Assembly (NCBI GenBank): GCA_018659145.1
Contig: JABJNB010000075.1
Coordinates: 1 to 33,411 of the forward strand
Length of the DNA stretch: 33,411 nt
Source of the DNA: Rickettsiales bacterium
Lineage (GTDB): Bacteria > Pseudomonadota > Alphaproteobacteria > Rickettsiales > JABIRX01
Reading direction: 5' to 3'
Positions 7,356-16,280 of the stretch are shown here, piece after piece (position 1 is the stretch's first letter; the number at the start of each line of letters is the position of its first letter). The notes under the pieces are model-generated. The model had not been told where the DNA came from, ran no database searches, and worked only from the letters and a program-made list of their open reading frames with translations. The position numbers were made by a program, and so were the translations under genes.

Positions 7356-8003
7356 ATGATAAATTTAGAAAATCTGAAGCAAAGACTGCTTTCAGCTCTG
7401 TTATTAATACCAATAGTTTTCTTATGCGTTTTTACAGGAGGGTTTCTGTATAACTTACTGATTCTAGTAGCTGCGGTAATTTTATGTTTAGAATTGAATA
7501 ATATTATTAGAGACTCTGATATAACTTTTAAAAAGCAAATTATTTATACAGTTATTTACATTGCAATTCCATCAACATCATTGATTTTCTTAAGGTCTAT
7601 GGATGATGGTTTGGAGCGTATTTTATATATATTGTTTTTAGTCTGGACAACAGATAGTGCAGCATTTTTTGGCGGAAATTATTTAAAAGGTCCTAAGTTA
7701 TTGCCTAGCGTTAGTCCTAACAAAACAATTTCCGGCTCGCTGTGCGGGATTTTAGGGGCGATGATTATAGGGCTGATGAGTTATGTTTTTATCGATAATA
7801 TCAATCTTATCCCGTTCTTATTGTTATCCGCCTTCCTATCTGTTGTTGCTCAAATGGGCGATCTTTTTGAATCGAAGCTAAAGCGCTTATATGGTGTAAA
7901 AGATGCATCTGATTTAATCCCTGGTCACGGTGGGTTGCTTGATAGAGTTGATAGTTTGCTATTTGTAGCTCCGGCAGCATCGCTACTCTTTATAGTTATT
8001 TAG
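7356..8003 (+). CDS. cdsA: Phosphatidate cytidylyltransferase (CDP-diglyceride synthase), short form
   Basis: It makes CDP-diacylglycerol from phosphatidate and CTP, the branch point for all membrane phospholipids. It is an integral membrane protein with about six hydrophobic segments. The family signature is complete at residues 173-199: S-K-L-K-R-L-Y-G-V-K-D then D-L-I-P-G-H-G-G-L-L-D-R-V-D. A conserved S-P-N-K-T-I-S-G-S motif precedes it (120-128). At 215 residues it is shorter than the 285 of E. coli and lacks some N-terminal membrane segments, as is usual in reduced genomes. The start ATG at 7356 follows an AT-rich leader. Confidence 0.93.
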   Translation: MINLENLKQRLLSALLLIPIVFLCVFTGGFLYNLLILVAAVILCLELNNIIRDSDITFKKQIIYTVIYIAIPSTSLIFLRSMDDGLERILYILFLVWTTDSAAFFGGNYLKGPKLLPSVSPNKTISGSLCGILGAMIIGLMSYVFIDNINLIPFLLLSAFLSVVAQMGDLFESKLKRLYGVKDASDLIPGHGGLLDRVDSLLFVAPAASLLFIVI

Positions 8004-8025
8004 CTTAATGGAGGCCTTGGACGTT

Positions 8026-8055
8026 ATGAATTTGCTAAATCCAACAAAGCTATGA
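8026..8055 (+). other. Possible 9-codon leader frame overlapping the dxr start
   Basis: A GGAGG at 8010-8014 is 11 nt before an ATG at 8026 that opens a frame of nine codons. Its TGA (8053-8055) overlaps the dxr ATG (8052-8054). The dxr start has no ribosome site of its own, so reinitiation from this mini-frame is a plausible coupling mechanism. The same frame also has an ATG at 8008. Confidence 0.3.
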
Positions 8056-9218
8056 TAAATTTTTCTAAAAACCAGGAATTAAGAACAATATCGCTATTTG
8101 GAGCAACTGGTACAATCGGCGATAATACGTTGAGTATTATACGCAGTAATAAAGATAAGTTTGAGCTCAAAGTTGTTACTGCCGGGTGGAATGTCGAGAA
8201 ATTAATTAATATTTGCAAAGAATTTAAGCCACGCGTAGCAGCGATTATTGATGGGTCTAAATATGATTATTTAAAGCAACAATTATCAAGTTTGGATATA
8301 GAAGTTATTGCTGGGGATGAGGCTTTGCATGAGGCTGCAAGCGTTCCATCTGATGTGGCTATCGTTGGTATATCGGGTATGGCCGGATTGGCGCCTACTA
8401 TGAAGTTAATTGAAACAACGAATGTTATTGCTATTGCAAATAAGGAGTCGATAGTTTGTGGAGGTAGGTTTTTGCAGGATAAAATAGCAAAATATAACAG
8501 AACTCTAGTGCCAGTTGATTCTGAGCATTCAGCATTGTTTCAAACTTTGGAACCTGGCTCCCTGAGTGAGATGAGTTCAATAGTGTTGACTGCTTCGGGA
8601 GGACCTTTTCTAAATCATGATTTATCTACTTTAGAAAATGTTAGTTTGGAGCAAGCTATAAAACATCCTACTTGGCGAATGGGTAAGAAGAATTCGATTG
8701 ATTCTGCTACTATGGTAAATAAAGGCTTGGAGATGATAGAAGCTTATTATTTATTTCCTATTGCGATTGATCAAATAAAAGTAGTGATTCACCCAGAGTC
8801 TATAATACATTGTTTTGTAAATTTTATTGATGGTACATCTAAGGCTCTATTGAGTAATAACGATATGCGCAAATCAATTTCGTATGGTTTGAATTACCCT
8901 GCTAGATTAAGGATGGAGACAGAGTTTGATATTACAGATTATGGTACGTTGAATTTTCAGGAGCTAAATAGGGTGCGCTTTAGTATAATAGATGTAGTGT
9001 ATGAAGTATTGCGTATGGGAGGATCTGCTCCAATTGTATTTAATGCGGTTAATGAAGAAATGGTCGATTATTATATCCAGGGTAGAATAAAGTTTTTAGA
9101 TATTGTAAGGAATATCACAAAGTCTTTAGATAAAGCCAAAATTGAAAAGGTTGATTCCTTGGAGCATGTTTATGAAATTGATCAATATGCCAGAACTCTG
9201 GCTAAAACTTTTTGTTAG
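8052..9218 (+). CDS. dxr: 1-deoxy-D-xylulose 5-phosphate reductoisomerase
   Basis: This is the second step of the MEP isoprenoid pathway: NADPH-dependent conversion of DXP to 2-C-methylerythritol 4-phosphate. The N-terminal nucleotide-binding motif is L-F-G-A-T-G-T-I-G (residues 15-23). Metal and substrate motifs follow: A-N-K-E-S-I-V, V-D-S-E-H-S-A-L-F-Q, T-A-S-G-G-P-F and W-x-M-G-K-K-N-S-I-D-S-A-T-M-V-N-K-G-L-E. At 388 residues it is full length. No start codon exists further upstream before an in-frame stop at 8001-8003. The cdsA-dxr-rseP-bamA order is the conserved alphaproteobacterial one. Its presence argues against Rickettsia sensu stricto, which lost this pathway. Confidence 0.97.
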   Translation: MINFSKNQELRTISLFGATGTIGDNTLSIIRSNKDKFELKVVTAGWNVEKLINICKEFKPRVAAIIDGSKYDYLKQQLSSLDIEVIAGDEALHEAASVPSDVAIVGISGMAGLAPTMKLIETTNVIAIANKESIVCGGRFLQDKIAKYNRTLVPVDSEHSALFQTLEPGSLSEMSSIVLTASGGPFLNHDLSTLENVSLEQAIKHPTWRMGKKNSIDSATMVNKGLEMIEAYYLFPIAIDQIKVVIHPESIIHCFVNFIDGTSKALLSNNDMRKSISYGLNYPARLRMETEFDITDYGTLNFQELNRVRFSIIDVVYEVLRMGGSAPIVFNAVNEEMVDYYIQGRIKFLDIVRNITKSLDKAKIEKVDSLEHVYEIDQYARTLAKTFC

Positions 9219-9224
9219 TTAAAA

Positions 9225-10346
9225 ATGGATCTGATAAATACAATAATTTCTTTTATTTTAATAATGTCCTTCATTGTGTTTATTCATGAATTTGGACATT
9301 TTCTCTTTGCTAGAATTTTTAATGTAAAGATAGAAGAGTTTTCTATAGGGTTTGGCAAGAAGATTTTTGGCTTTACTGATAGTAAGGAAACTAAATGGAA
9401 ATTTGCCTTAATTCCCTTGGGTGGCTATGTCAAAATGTTTGGTGATAGTAATGTAGCAAGTGGTGCATCAAAGGATATATATCAGCTGACGGAGGATGAG
9501 CGAAAGCAAAGCTTCTTTTTTAAACCACTTTATCAAAAGTTTTTAATAGTTCTGGCTGGCCCATTATTTAATTATTTGTTGGGCTTCATAATTTTCTTTG
9601 GCTTAATTTGGCAAAATGGCATGAGTAAAACTTCTAACATTGTTAATGAAGTCAGTAATGATTCTCCAGCTTATCATGCAGGCATTAAGTCAGGGGATAG
9701 GATTATCTCAGTGAATAAGAGGGAAGTTTTGCGTTTTGGTGATATCCAAAGAGTGGTGCAAATTAATCCAGGTATTGAAATTACCTTTGAAGTTTTGCGT
9801 GATAATCAATATTTCAATATTCCCGTTATTCCAGAGCGAGTAGAAATTCAAGATTTCTTGCAAAATGATATAGCCGTTGGCCGGATAGGTGTTACATCTG
9901 AAGTAGTGACATATGAGGATGTGGGAATGGTACGTAGCGCAGGACTTGCTGTATATGAGTTATATGATTTGAGTCGACTAACTTTGGTTGCAATGAGGCA
10001 GATCATTACTGGTACAAGAAGCTTGAGTGATTTAAGTGGTCCAATAAAAATTGCAAAATATTCGTCTCAAATAACAGAGAAAGCTTTTAGTCATGAAAGT
10101 AAATTTGTTGACTTGTCACTAATTTTTTGGTTTGTAGCTTTAATCTCTGTTAATCTAGGTTTGGCCAATTTGCTACCTATACCATTATTGGATGGAGGGC
10201 ATTTGTTTTTTTATATGATAGAGTTTGTTACCCGAAGACCTATCCCAATAAAGCTCCAAGAATATGCTTATAAATTAGGCTTTACCTTTTTAGTTACCCT
10301 GTTTGTCTTTATAACTATTAATGATTTTAAATCTGTAGTTCAGTGA
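9225..10346 (+). CDS. rseP: Site-2 zinc metalloprotease RseP
   Basis: This inner-membrane intramembrane protease cleaves anti-sigma factors and leftover signal peptides. The zinc site H-E-F-G-H is at residues 21-25 in the first membrane helix, and the third ligand motif N-L-L-P-I-P-L-L-D-G-G-H lies near residue 320. A single PDZ domain (about 135-200, S-P-A-Y-H-A-G-I-K-S-G-D-R-I) lies between; the E. coli enzyme has two. It has 373 residues. The stop overlaps the bamA start (GTGA), giving tight coupling. No rpoE or rseA homologue is in the window, so its substrate here is unknown. Confidence 0.95.
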   Translation: MDLINTIISFILIMSFIVFIHEFGHFLFARIFNVKIEEFSIGFGKKIFGFTDSKETKWKFALIPLGGYVKMFGDSNVASGASKDIYQLTEDERKQSFFFKPLYQKFLIVLAGPLFNYLLGFIIFFGLIWQNGMSKTSNIVNEVSNDSPAYHAGIKSGDRIISVNKREVLRFGDIQRVVQINPGIEITFEVLRDNQYFNIPVIPERVEIQDFLQNDIAVGRIGVTSEVVTYEDVGMVRSAGLAVYELYDLSRLTLVAMRQIITGTRSLSDLSGPIKIAKYSSQITEKAFSHESKFVDLSLIFWFVALISVNLGLANLLPIPLLDGGHLFFYMIEFVTRRPIPIKLQEYAYKLGFTFLVTLFVFITINDFKSVVQ

Positions 10347-12595
10347 GCGTTATAAAGTCTATTAACAAAATTAGTAGCACGATATGCCTGTGTTTGATAA
10401 TGGGGATGAGTATAGTTTATGGAGCTAGTGATATCTTGGTGAGGGGTAATCAGCGTATAGAATCCGCTACTATTAAATCTTTCTTTCAAGGGATCGATAT
10501 TACTTCTCAAAAAGATTTGAACCATGCTTTAAAGAGATTACAGAATACGGGTATTTTTTCTGATATTAAAATTATCAATAAGTCTGATATATTGCATGTA
10601 AATGTGATTGAAAATCCTTTAGTAAATGAAATACATTTTATCGGTAATAAGAAATTAGGCTCGGAGGTGTTGCAAGAGGAGTTAGTTCTAGCCCCCAGAT
10701 CAGTTTATACTAAACAAGTTCTTAAAAGTGATACGCAAAGAATAGTAGAAATATACAAGCGTAGTGGACGTGTTGATATAGAGGTTAAGCCCAAGGTAAA
10801 GTTCCTTGATGAAAATAGGATAGATCTTATTTTTGAAATTGAAGAAAATGAAAAGGTCAAAGTTGAGAAAGTTTATTTTATAGGCAGCACTGCTTTTTCT
10901 CGTGATAAGCTACAAAAGACCATTTTAACTAAAGAGCCAAGATGGTATAGATTTGGCACTTCTTACTATGATCCTGATAAAGTATTGTATGATAAGGAGC
11001 TTCTTAGAAGGTTGTATAACAATCATGGTTATGCTAATTTTAAGATTGAAAAAACGGATATAGAGTATTTGCCTCAGCTAAAAAGCTTTTATGTTAGCCT
11101 AACTATGCATGAAGGATACATATATTACTTTGATAATATTGCTGTTAAATCAGAAAATGAACTGATTAACGTTGAGAAAATTTTTAAAGAAATTACCATA
11201 AAGCAGTTGGATAAATTTTCGTATGATGAGTTAGAGAAGTCAAAAGGTAATATCTTGCATTATTTAAACAAGAATTCTTACGCTTTTGTTGATGTTGAAT
11301 ATAATATAAAATTGGATGAGAGATTATTATTATCTAATATTGAATTTGTAATTAAAAATGATAAGCCGATCTTGATAGATAAGATAGAGGTTTCTGGTAA
11401 TACAAGGACTTATGATGCGGTCATTAGGAGTCGTATGAAAATATTTGAAGGTGATGCTTATAATGTGAGCTTGATTAAGCAGTCTAAATCGAGGCTAGAG
11501 AATTTAGGTTTTTTTAATAAAGTTAATATTCGTCAAGAACCTTCCAAAAAAGAGAATGCAATTAATTTGATTATTGAAGTTGAGGAGAAGCCAACGGGAG
11601 AGCTTAACTTTGGTATAGGTTATTCAACAACTGATAAATTCTTAGGTAACATATCGGTTAAAGAGCGTAATTTAATGGGTATGGCTCATACGGTATTTTT
11701 AGACTTTCAAAAATCATCCATTTCTGATCAAATAGATTTCTCATACAAGGTCCCTAATTTTCGAGACTATAACTATAATTTGGGAGTTGATCTCTTTGAT
11801 ATTTCTAGGGAGTATGAAGAAAGTGACGCTAATGTACATACAAGTGGTTTTGGCTTTAATATTTCTTATAACTTCAGTGACAACTTGTCCCAAACCTTAG
11901 GTTATGATTTTAAAAATGATGACATTTTTGATGTAGATGAAGATGCGTCAATTTATATTACGGAGCAAGAGGGGGAGAGTACAACTTCTCAATTTAGTCA
12001 AAACCTTATGTATAATAAGTTAAATAATCGCTTTGCTCCAACCAAAGGGTATTATATGAAGTATAATACTGCGATCTCTGGCCTTGGTGGTGATGCTAAG
12101 TTCTTCAAACAAGAGTTTTCTGCAAGCAAGTATATTCCGGTATATAAAGATAGTGTGATTTTTAAGCTTTCTCTTAAATTTGGGCAGGTAGAAGGTTATG
12201 ATAGTTATGATGCTAGAATTAATAATCGTTTTTTTCTAGGAGGGTCATCATTTAGAGGGTTCCGGGCATCTGGTATTGGGCCGCGTGACTTTGATGGAAC
12301 TGCTCTTGGGGGAAAATATTTGTATCAAACTACCTTAGAGACTATTTTGCCAACGGGGTTGCCAGAGGAGCTTGGGATTAAAGCATCAATATTCTCTGAT
12401 ATAGGAACTGTATTTGGTCTAGATCAGGAGTATGGAGATGTTAATGACAGTAAGTCTATGAGATTATCTGTGGGGTTTGGTGTGTTCTGGAGTTCGCCAC
12501 TTGGGCCTATAAGACTTGATTTTGGTAATGCTATTATAAAAGAAAGTTTTGACAAAACTGAAAATTTTAGAATAAGCTTTGGTACAACTTTTTAA
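10343..12595 (+). CDS. bamA: Outer-membrane protein assembly factor BamA (Omp85)
   Basis: BamA folds and inserts beta-barrel proteins into the outer membrane. Residues 1-27 are a signal peptide ending near V-Y-G-A-S. Five POTRA repeats follow to about residue 415; the third to fifth contain the I-x-x-V-x-F-x-G-N-x-R type motifs. The 16-strand barrel runs from the G-E-L-N-F-G-I-G-Y-S strand to the end. The lid motif R-G-F lies near residue 637 in S-F-R-G-F-R-A-S-G. The protein ends in Phe (S-F-G-T-T-F), the usual barrel assembly signal. It starts with GTG overlapping the rseP stop. The 750 residues are normal, and the skp gene follows. Confidence 0.97.
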   Translation: MSVIKSINKISSTICLCLIMGMSIVYGASDILVRGNQRIESATIKSFFQGIDITSQKDLNHALKRLQNTGIFSDIKIINKSDILHVNVIENPLVNEIHFIGNKKLGSEVLQEELVLAPRSVYTKQVLKSDTQRIVEIYKRSGRVDIEVKPKVKFLDENRIDLIFEIEENEKVKVEKVYFIGSTAFSRDKLQKTILTKEPRWYRFGTSYYDPDKVLYDKELLRRLYNNHGYANFKIEKTDIEYLPQLKSFYVSLTMHEGYIYYFDNIAVKSENELINVEKIFKEITIKQLDKFSYDELEKSKGNILHYLNKNSYAFVDVEYNIKLDERLLLSNIEFVIKNDKPILIDKIEVSGNTRTYDAVIRSRMKIFEGDAYNVSLIKQSKSRLENLGFFNKVNIRQEPSKKENAINLIIEVEEKPTGELNFGIGYSTTDKFLGNISVKERNLMGMAHTVFLDFQKSSISDQIDFSYKVPNFRDYNYNLGVDLFDISREYEESDANVHTSGFGFNISYNFSDNLSQTLGYDFKNDDIFDVDEDASIYITEQEGESTTSQFSQNLMYNKLNNRFAPTKGYYMKYNTAISGLGGDAKFFKQEFSASKYIPVYKDSVIFKLSLKFGQVEGYDSYDARINNRFFLGGSSFRGFRASGIGPRDFDGTALGGKYLYQTTLETILPTGLPEELGIKASIFSDIGTVFGLDQEYGDVNDSKSMRLSVGFGVFWSSPLGPIRLDFGNAIIKESFDKTENFRISFGTTF

Positions 12596-12606
12596 ACTAA
12601 TTAACT

Positions 12607-13149
12607 ATGCCCTTCAAAATATTATTATATATCTTATTAGAATTAACATTAATCTCTAATCTACATGCTAAAGATACAGAGGTGAAGCCTTTGGTTTATA
12701 TTGATGTTGAATATATTGTTGGCAAGTCAAAAGCATCGCAGCAAGTAAAGGATAGGATAAAAGTTGAGGTTGATAAATTCCAGGCAAGCATGCAAGAGAA
12801 GCAAAGCATTATCTCTAAGCAAGAAGAGTCTTTAAAATCTAGGGGACAAGTTCTGTCTCCAGAGGTGTTGCAGCAAGAGCAAGAAAAGATAGTGGCGCAA
12901 TTTAAAGTATTTGAAGCTGAGCTTACTGAGAAGAAGAAAAATCTAGATAAAACATATAGCGATTTTCTAGCTGAAATACAAAGTCATATACAAAAGGTGG
13001 TTATTGAGCTTGCAGAACAAAATAATTATAAGGCCGTTGTAACAAGAAGTTCTTTAGTTTATGCAGCTCAAAGTTTAAATATAAGTGATGATGTTGTGAT
13101 CTTGTTAAACAAGCGAGTGCCCTCAATATTGGTTAAGATCGAAAAGTGA
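12607..13149 (+). CDS. skp: Skp/OmpH family periplasmic chaperone
   Basis: Skp carries unfolded outer-membrane proteins across the periplasm to BamA. Residues 1-21 form a signal peptide (K-I-L-L-Y-I-L-L-E-L-T-L-I-S ending in H-A-K). The mature part starts with V-Y-I-D-V-E-Y-I, the usual beta strand. It continues as a long charged coiled coil (about residues 45-135, the tentacle arms), then a short C-terminal strand segment (Y-K-A-V-V-T-R). Its 180 residues are typical. It starts 11 nt after bamA, and its TGA overlaps the GTG start of lpxD. Confidence 0.9.
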   Translation: MPFKILLYILLELTLISNLHAKDTEVKPLVYIDVEYIVGKSKASQQVKDRIKVEVDKFQASMQEKQSIISKQEESLKSRGQVLSPEVLQQEQEKIVAQFKVFEAELTEKKKNLDKTYSDFLAEIQSHIQKVVIELAEQNNYKAVVTRSSLVYAAQSLNISDDVVILLNKRVPSILVKIEK

Positions 13150-14180
13150 TAGATAAAAGCTTTTACGACAAACATCAAAATGAGATTGATGTAGATAAAT
13201 TATCAAGTCTGCTTAAGGATCATGTTGTCAAGATAGTTGGCAATGGTAAAACATTGTCTAATATTACCACATTAGATAATGCTACAAGTTCGGATATTAG
13301 TTTCTTACATAATGCAAAATATTTATCAGCCTTGACCCAAAGCAAAGCTGGTGTAATACTTATTGATCAAGATCTATACAAAGATGCTGAAGCGAGTGAT
13401 CAGACTTTTATGATTTGCCGAGATGTATATGGTGCTTGCTCTTTAGTACTAAATTATTTTTATGGCTATAGAGAGCAGGAGATGTTTTTGACAAGGGCTA
13501 GTGCAAATATTCATCCGGGGGCTGTAATTGATAAGACGGCAATAATAGGATCTAATTGCTTTATAGGAAAAGCAACGATTGGAGCTAACACTAAGCTATC
13601 TCCAAATACTGTGGTTGCAGATGGTGTGGTGATAGGTGATAATGTGGTGATAGGTAGTAATTGCTCTATATCTTATGCTAGGATAGGTGATAATAGTACT
13701 ATTGCATCAGGCGTTCAAATTGGGTCTGAAGGATTTGGATATACTACAAGCGCTAAAGGTCATAGTCGGATTAAGCATTTTGGTAGAGTTATCCTTCATA
13801 AAAATGTGAGTATAGGTGATAATGCGGTAATACATAAAGGTAGCTTAAGAGATACTATCATTGGTGAGGGAACTAAGGTAGATTCTTTGGTACATATTGC
13901 GCATAATGTTGAGATAGGAAAACATTGTTTTATTGCTGCTCAGACTGGTTTTGCTGGTAGTAGTATAGTGAAGGATTTTGTGGCCTTTGGAGGACAATGT
14001 GGTGTAGCCGGTCATATCACTATTGGATCTAATGTGAGATTTGCAGCTCAGGCCGGTGTCACAAAGAATATTAGTGATCATAGCGGAGATTATTATGGTA
14101 TGCCGGCTGTGCCTAAGCGAGTTTGGCAGAAAACACAAATTATGTTAAGAAAAATCGTCAAAAATAATAAAAATTTATAA
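13146..14180 (+). CDS. lpxD: UDP-3-O-(3-hydroxyacyl)glucosamine N-acyltransferase
   Basis: This is the third step of lipid A synthesis: it adds a second 3-hydroxyacyl chain from acyl-ACP to UDP-3-O-acylglucosamine. It has an N-terminal uridine-binding domain (about 1-110), then a left-handed parallel beta helix of hexapeptide repeats (115-300, such as V-V-I-G-D-N and I-I-G-S-N-C). The catalytic histidine is most likely His253 in V-H-I-A-H-N-V-E-I-G. The C-terminal helix ends the 344 residues. It starts with GTG overlapping the skp stop. It is followed at 8 nt by fabZ, which supplies the hydroxyacyl-ACP pool's competing branch. Confidence 0.97.
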   Translation: MIDKSFYDKHQNEIDVDKLSSLLKDHVVKIVGNGKTLSNITTLDNATSSDISFLHNAKYLSALTQSKAGVILIDQDLYKDAEASDQTFMICRDVYGACSLVLNYFYGYREQEMFLTRASANIHPGAVIDKTAIIGSNCFIGKATIGANTKLSPNTVVADGVVIGDNVVIGSNCSISYARIGDNSTIASGVQIGSEGFGYTTSAKGHSRIKHFGRVILHKNVSIGDNAVIHKGSLRDTIIGEGTKVDSLVHIAHNVEIGKHCFIAAQTGFAGSSIVKDFVAFGGQCGVAGHITIGSNVRFAAQAGVTKNISDHSGDYYGMPAVPKRVWQKTQIMLRKIVKNNKNL

Positions 14181-14187
14181 AATAATT

Positions 14188-14637
14188 ATGTCAAAAACTA
14201 TCGAAGCATCAGAGATTATAAAATTAATTCCCCATAGATACCCAATCATGCTTGTCGACAGGGTTGTTGATTATAAGGCGAATGAATATGCGGAGGGGAT
14301 TAAAAACGTTACTTATAATGAACCTCAATTTAATGGGCATTTTCCTGGCCATCCAATTATGCCGGGAGTCTTGATTGTTGAAGCTCTAGCTCAAACATCG
14401 GCTATTTTAGTCTCAAAATCAAATCTTGATAATCCAGAAGAAAAGCTGGTTTATTTTATGTCGATTGATAAGGCGAAGTTCCGGAAGCCTGTTATACCAG
14501 GTGATACAGTGAAGCTAAGAGTTGATGTTATTCAACATAGGGGGGGCGTATGGCGTTTTGAAGGCAAGGCTTATGTTGATGATAAGGTGGTAGCTGAATG
14601 TAGTTTTTCGGCAATGATTACAGACAAACCTAAATAA
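14188..14637 (+). CDS. fabZ: 3-hydroxyacyl-ACP dehydratase FabZ
   Basis: It dehydrates 3-hydroxyacyl-ACP in fatty-acid elongation and so competes with LpxA and LpxD for the same substrate. The hot-dog fold motifs are clear: P-H-R-Y-P-I-M-L-V-D-R-V (15-26) and N-G-H-F-P-G-H-P-I-M-P-G-V-L-I-V-E-A-L-A-Q (49-69), with catalytic His51 and Glu65. The 149 residues are normal. It sits between lpxD and lpxA as in most proteobacteria. Confidence 0.98.
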   Translation: MSKTIEASEIIKLIPHRYPIMLVDRVVDYKANEYAEGIKNVTYNEPQFNGHFPGHPIMPGVLIVEALAQTSAILVSKSNLDNPEEKLVYFMSIDKAKFRKPVIPGDTVKLRVDVIQHRGGVWRFEGKAYVDDKVVAECSFSAMITDKPK

Positions 14638-14646
14638 AGAAAAGTG

Positions 14647-15459
14647 ATGGTACAAAATATTCATCCAACAGCAATAGTTGAGGCTTCCGTTCAGCTCGGT
14701 AGCAATGTTAAGATAGGGCCTTTTTGCTATATAACAGGTAATGTAGTTATTGGTGATAATTGCAAAATTGATTCTCATGTTGTCATTAGAGGGAGCACTG
14801 TTCTTGGCAATAATAATATTGTTTTTCCATTTGCTGTGATTGGTTCCGAGCCCCAGGATTTAAAGTATGTTGGAGAAGAGTCAAGGTTGGAGATAGGGAA
14901 TAATAATGTCATTCGCGAGCATGTTACTATTCATTCCGGTACAAATGATGGTAATAAAAATTTTGCAGATAAATCGCTTACTAAAATCGGCAATAATTGT
15001 TTATTGATGGTCGCATCTCATATAGCACATGATTGCTTTGTAGGGGATTATGTGATCTTAGCTAATAATGCTACTTTAGCTGGGCATGTAATGGTAAGTG
15101 ACTATGTGATTATAGGTGGGTTATCAGCTGTAAAACAATTTGTACGAATAGGTGAGCATTCAATAATAGGTGGTATGTCTGGTGTTGAGAAGGATGTTAT
15201 ACCATTTGGTCTTATAATAGGTGAGAGAGCTAATTTATCAGGAATTAATATTGTTGGTTTAAAACGACGCAATTTTGCTTTAGATAGTATTAAATCATTA
15301 CAAAAAATGTATCAGGCTTTATTCAAAGCAAGTGATTTGGTTTTCTCTGAAAAGCTAAAAGAAATTAGGCGTGATTTTACAGATAAACATGTATTAGATG
15401 TGATTGATTTTATAGAAGCTGACAATGCTAATGCAATTTGTAGTCCTAAAAGCAAATGA
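14647..15459 (+). CDS. lpxA: UDP-N-acetylglucosamine 3-O-acyltransferase
   Basis: This is the first step of lipid A synthesis: it moves a 3-hydroxyacyl chain from ACP to UDP-GlcNAc. The N-terminal two thirds are hexapeptide repeats forming a left-handed beta helix (I-H-P-T-A-I-V-E, V-V-I-G-D-N). The catalytic base is the second His of S-H-I-A-H-D-C (about residue 128). The helical C-terminus contains G-L-K-R-R-N-F. The ATG at 14647 is preferred, giving 270 residues; a GTG at 14644 is directly upstream in frame. The stop overlaps the lpxI start (ATGA). Confidence 0.97.
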   Translation: MVQNIHPTAIVEASVQLGSNVKIGPFCYITGNVVIGDNCKIDSHVVIRGSTVLGNNNIVFPFAVIGSEPQDLKYVGEESRLEIGNNNVIREHVTIHSGTNDGNKNFADKSLTKIGNNCLLMVASHIAHDCFVGDYVILANNATLAGHVMVSDYVIIGGLSAVKQFVRIGEHSIIGGMSGVEKDVIPFGLIIGERANLSGINIVGLKRRNFALDSIKSLQKMYQALFKASDLVFSEKLKEIRRDFTDKHVLDVIDFIEADNANAICSPKSK

Positions 15460-16280
15460 CCAAAGAATCTTTTGGTATTATAGCCGGTAGCGGTGAAATA
15501 CCACATTACCTTATTAAGGAGTTATCTAAGCTTGAGATACCATTTTGTGTAGTGTCGATTAATGGATTATTTGAATATTCCAAGTCTGATGATATTAAGT
15601 GTGAGGAGTTTTTTATAGGACAAGTATCGGGAATTATTAGGTTCTTGCATAGTCATAATGTTACAAAAATATGCTTAGTTGGTAAGGTCGAGAAGCCAAA
15701 GTTTTCGGACCTTAAAGTTGATTTTAAAGGATCCGTTCTATTAGCTCAAATTGGCAAGAAAAAATTATTAGGAGATGATAATATCTTGCGTAGTGTTATT
15801 AGCTTTTTGGAAAGACAGAATATAGCAGTAGTATCTGTCTTAGATATTTGTGCTAATTTAATCATGGGAGCGCCAGGTTTATATACTAATACTAAATTAT
15901 ACAAAAGTTTTGAAGAAGATTTAAATATCGCAATAGATGTACATCAAAGTTTGGCAAGTTTTGATATAGGGCAATCATTAATAATGCAGGACAAGCGTGT
16001 TATAGGTATAGAGGGTTCGGAAGGTACAGATAATCTTATTAAAAGATGTGGCCAATATATTGATATTAAAAACAATAAATTAGCAATCCTAGTAAAATTT
16101 GCTAAGAAAAATCAAGATTTACGAGTTGATTTGCCCACTATCGGGATCCAAACTTTAGAGAATATGCGAGAGGGAAATATTAAGGTATTAATAGTTGATG
16201 CAAAGAATACTCTGTTTGTGAATAAGGAAAAAGTTATAGAGTTTGCTAATAAGCATAAAATTTTAATATATGGAATATAA
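15456..16280 (+). CDS. lpxI: UDP-2,3-diacylglucosamine pyrophosphatase LpxI
   Basis: It cleaves UDP-2,3-diacylglucosamine to lipid X and UMP; alphaproteobacteria use LpxI in place of LpxH. Family features are the start F-G-I-I-A-G-S-G-E-I-P, the L-V-G-K-V-E-K-P segment, L-G-D-D-N-I-L-R and the C-terminal L-P-T-I-G-I-Q-T-L-E-N-M domain with R-V-I-G-I-E-G-S-E-G-T-D. Its 274 residues are normal. The start overlaps the lpxA stop, and the end overlaps rodA by 11 nt. In related genomes lpxB usually follows; here it does not. Confidence 0.94.
   Translation: MTKESFGIIAGSGEIPHYLIKELSKLEIPFCVVSINGLFEYSKSDDIKCEEFFIGQVSGIIRFLHSHNVTKICLVGKVEKPKFSDLKVDFKGSVLLAQIGKKKLLGDDNILRSVISFLERQNIAVVSVLDICANLIMGAPGLYTNTKLYKSFEEDLNIAIDVHQSLASFDIGQSLIMQDKRVIGIEGSEGTDNLIKRCGQYIDIKNNKLAILVKFAKKNQDLRVDLPTIGIQTLENMREGNIKVLIVDAKNTLFVNKEKVIEFANKHKILIYGI

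Noticed and set aside
8001..8052. Possible cdsA-dxr fusion by stop-codon readthrough, because both are in the same frame
   Set aside because: Both proteins have normal ends and starts, and sharing a frame has a one-in-three chance.
13115..15240. Hexapeptide repeats in lpxD and lpxA as DNA repeats or a recombination scar
   Set aside because: They are the normal coding signature of left-handed beta-helix acyltransferases.
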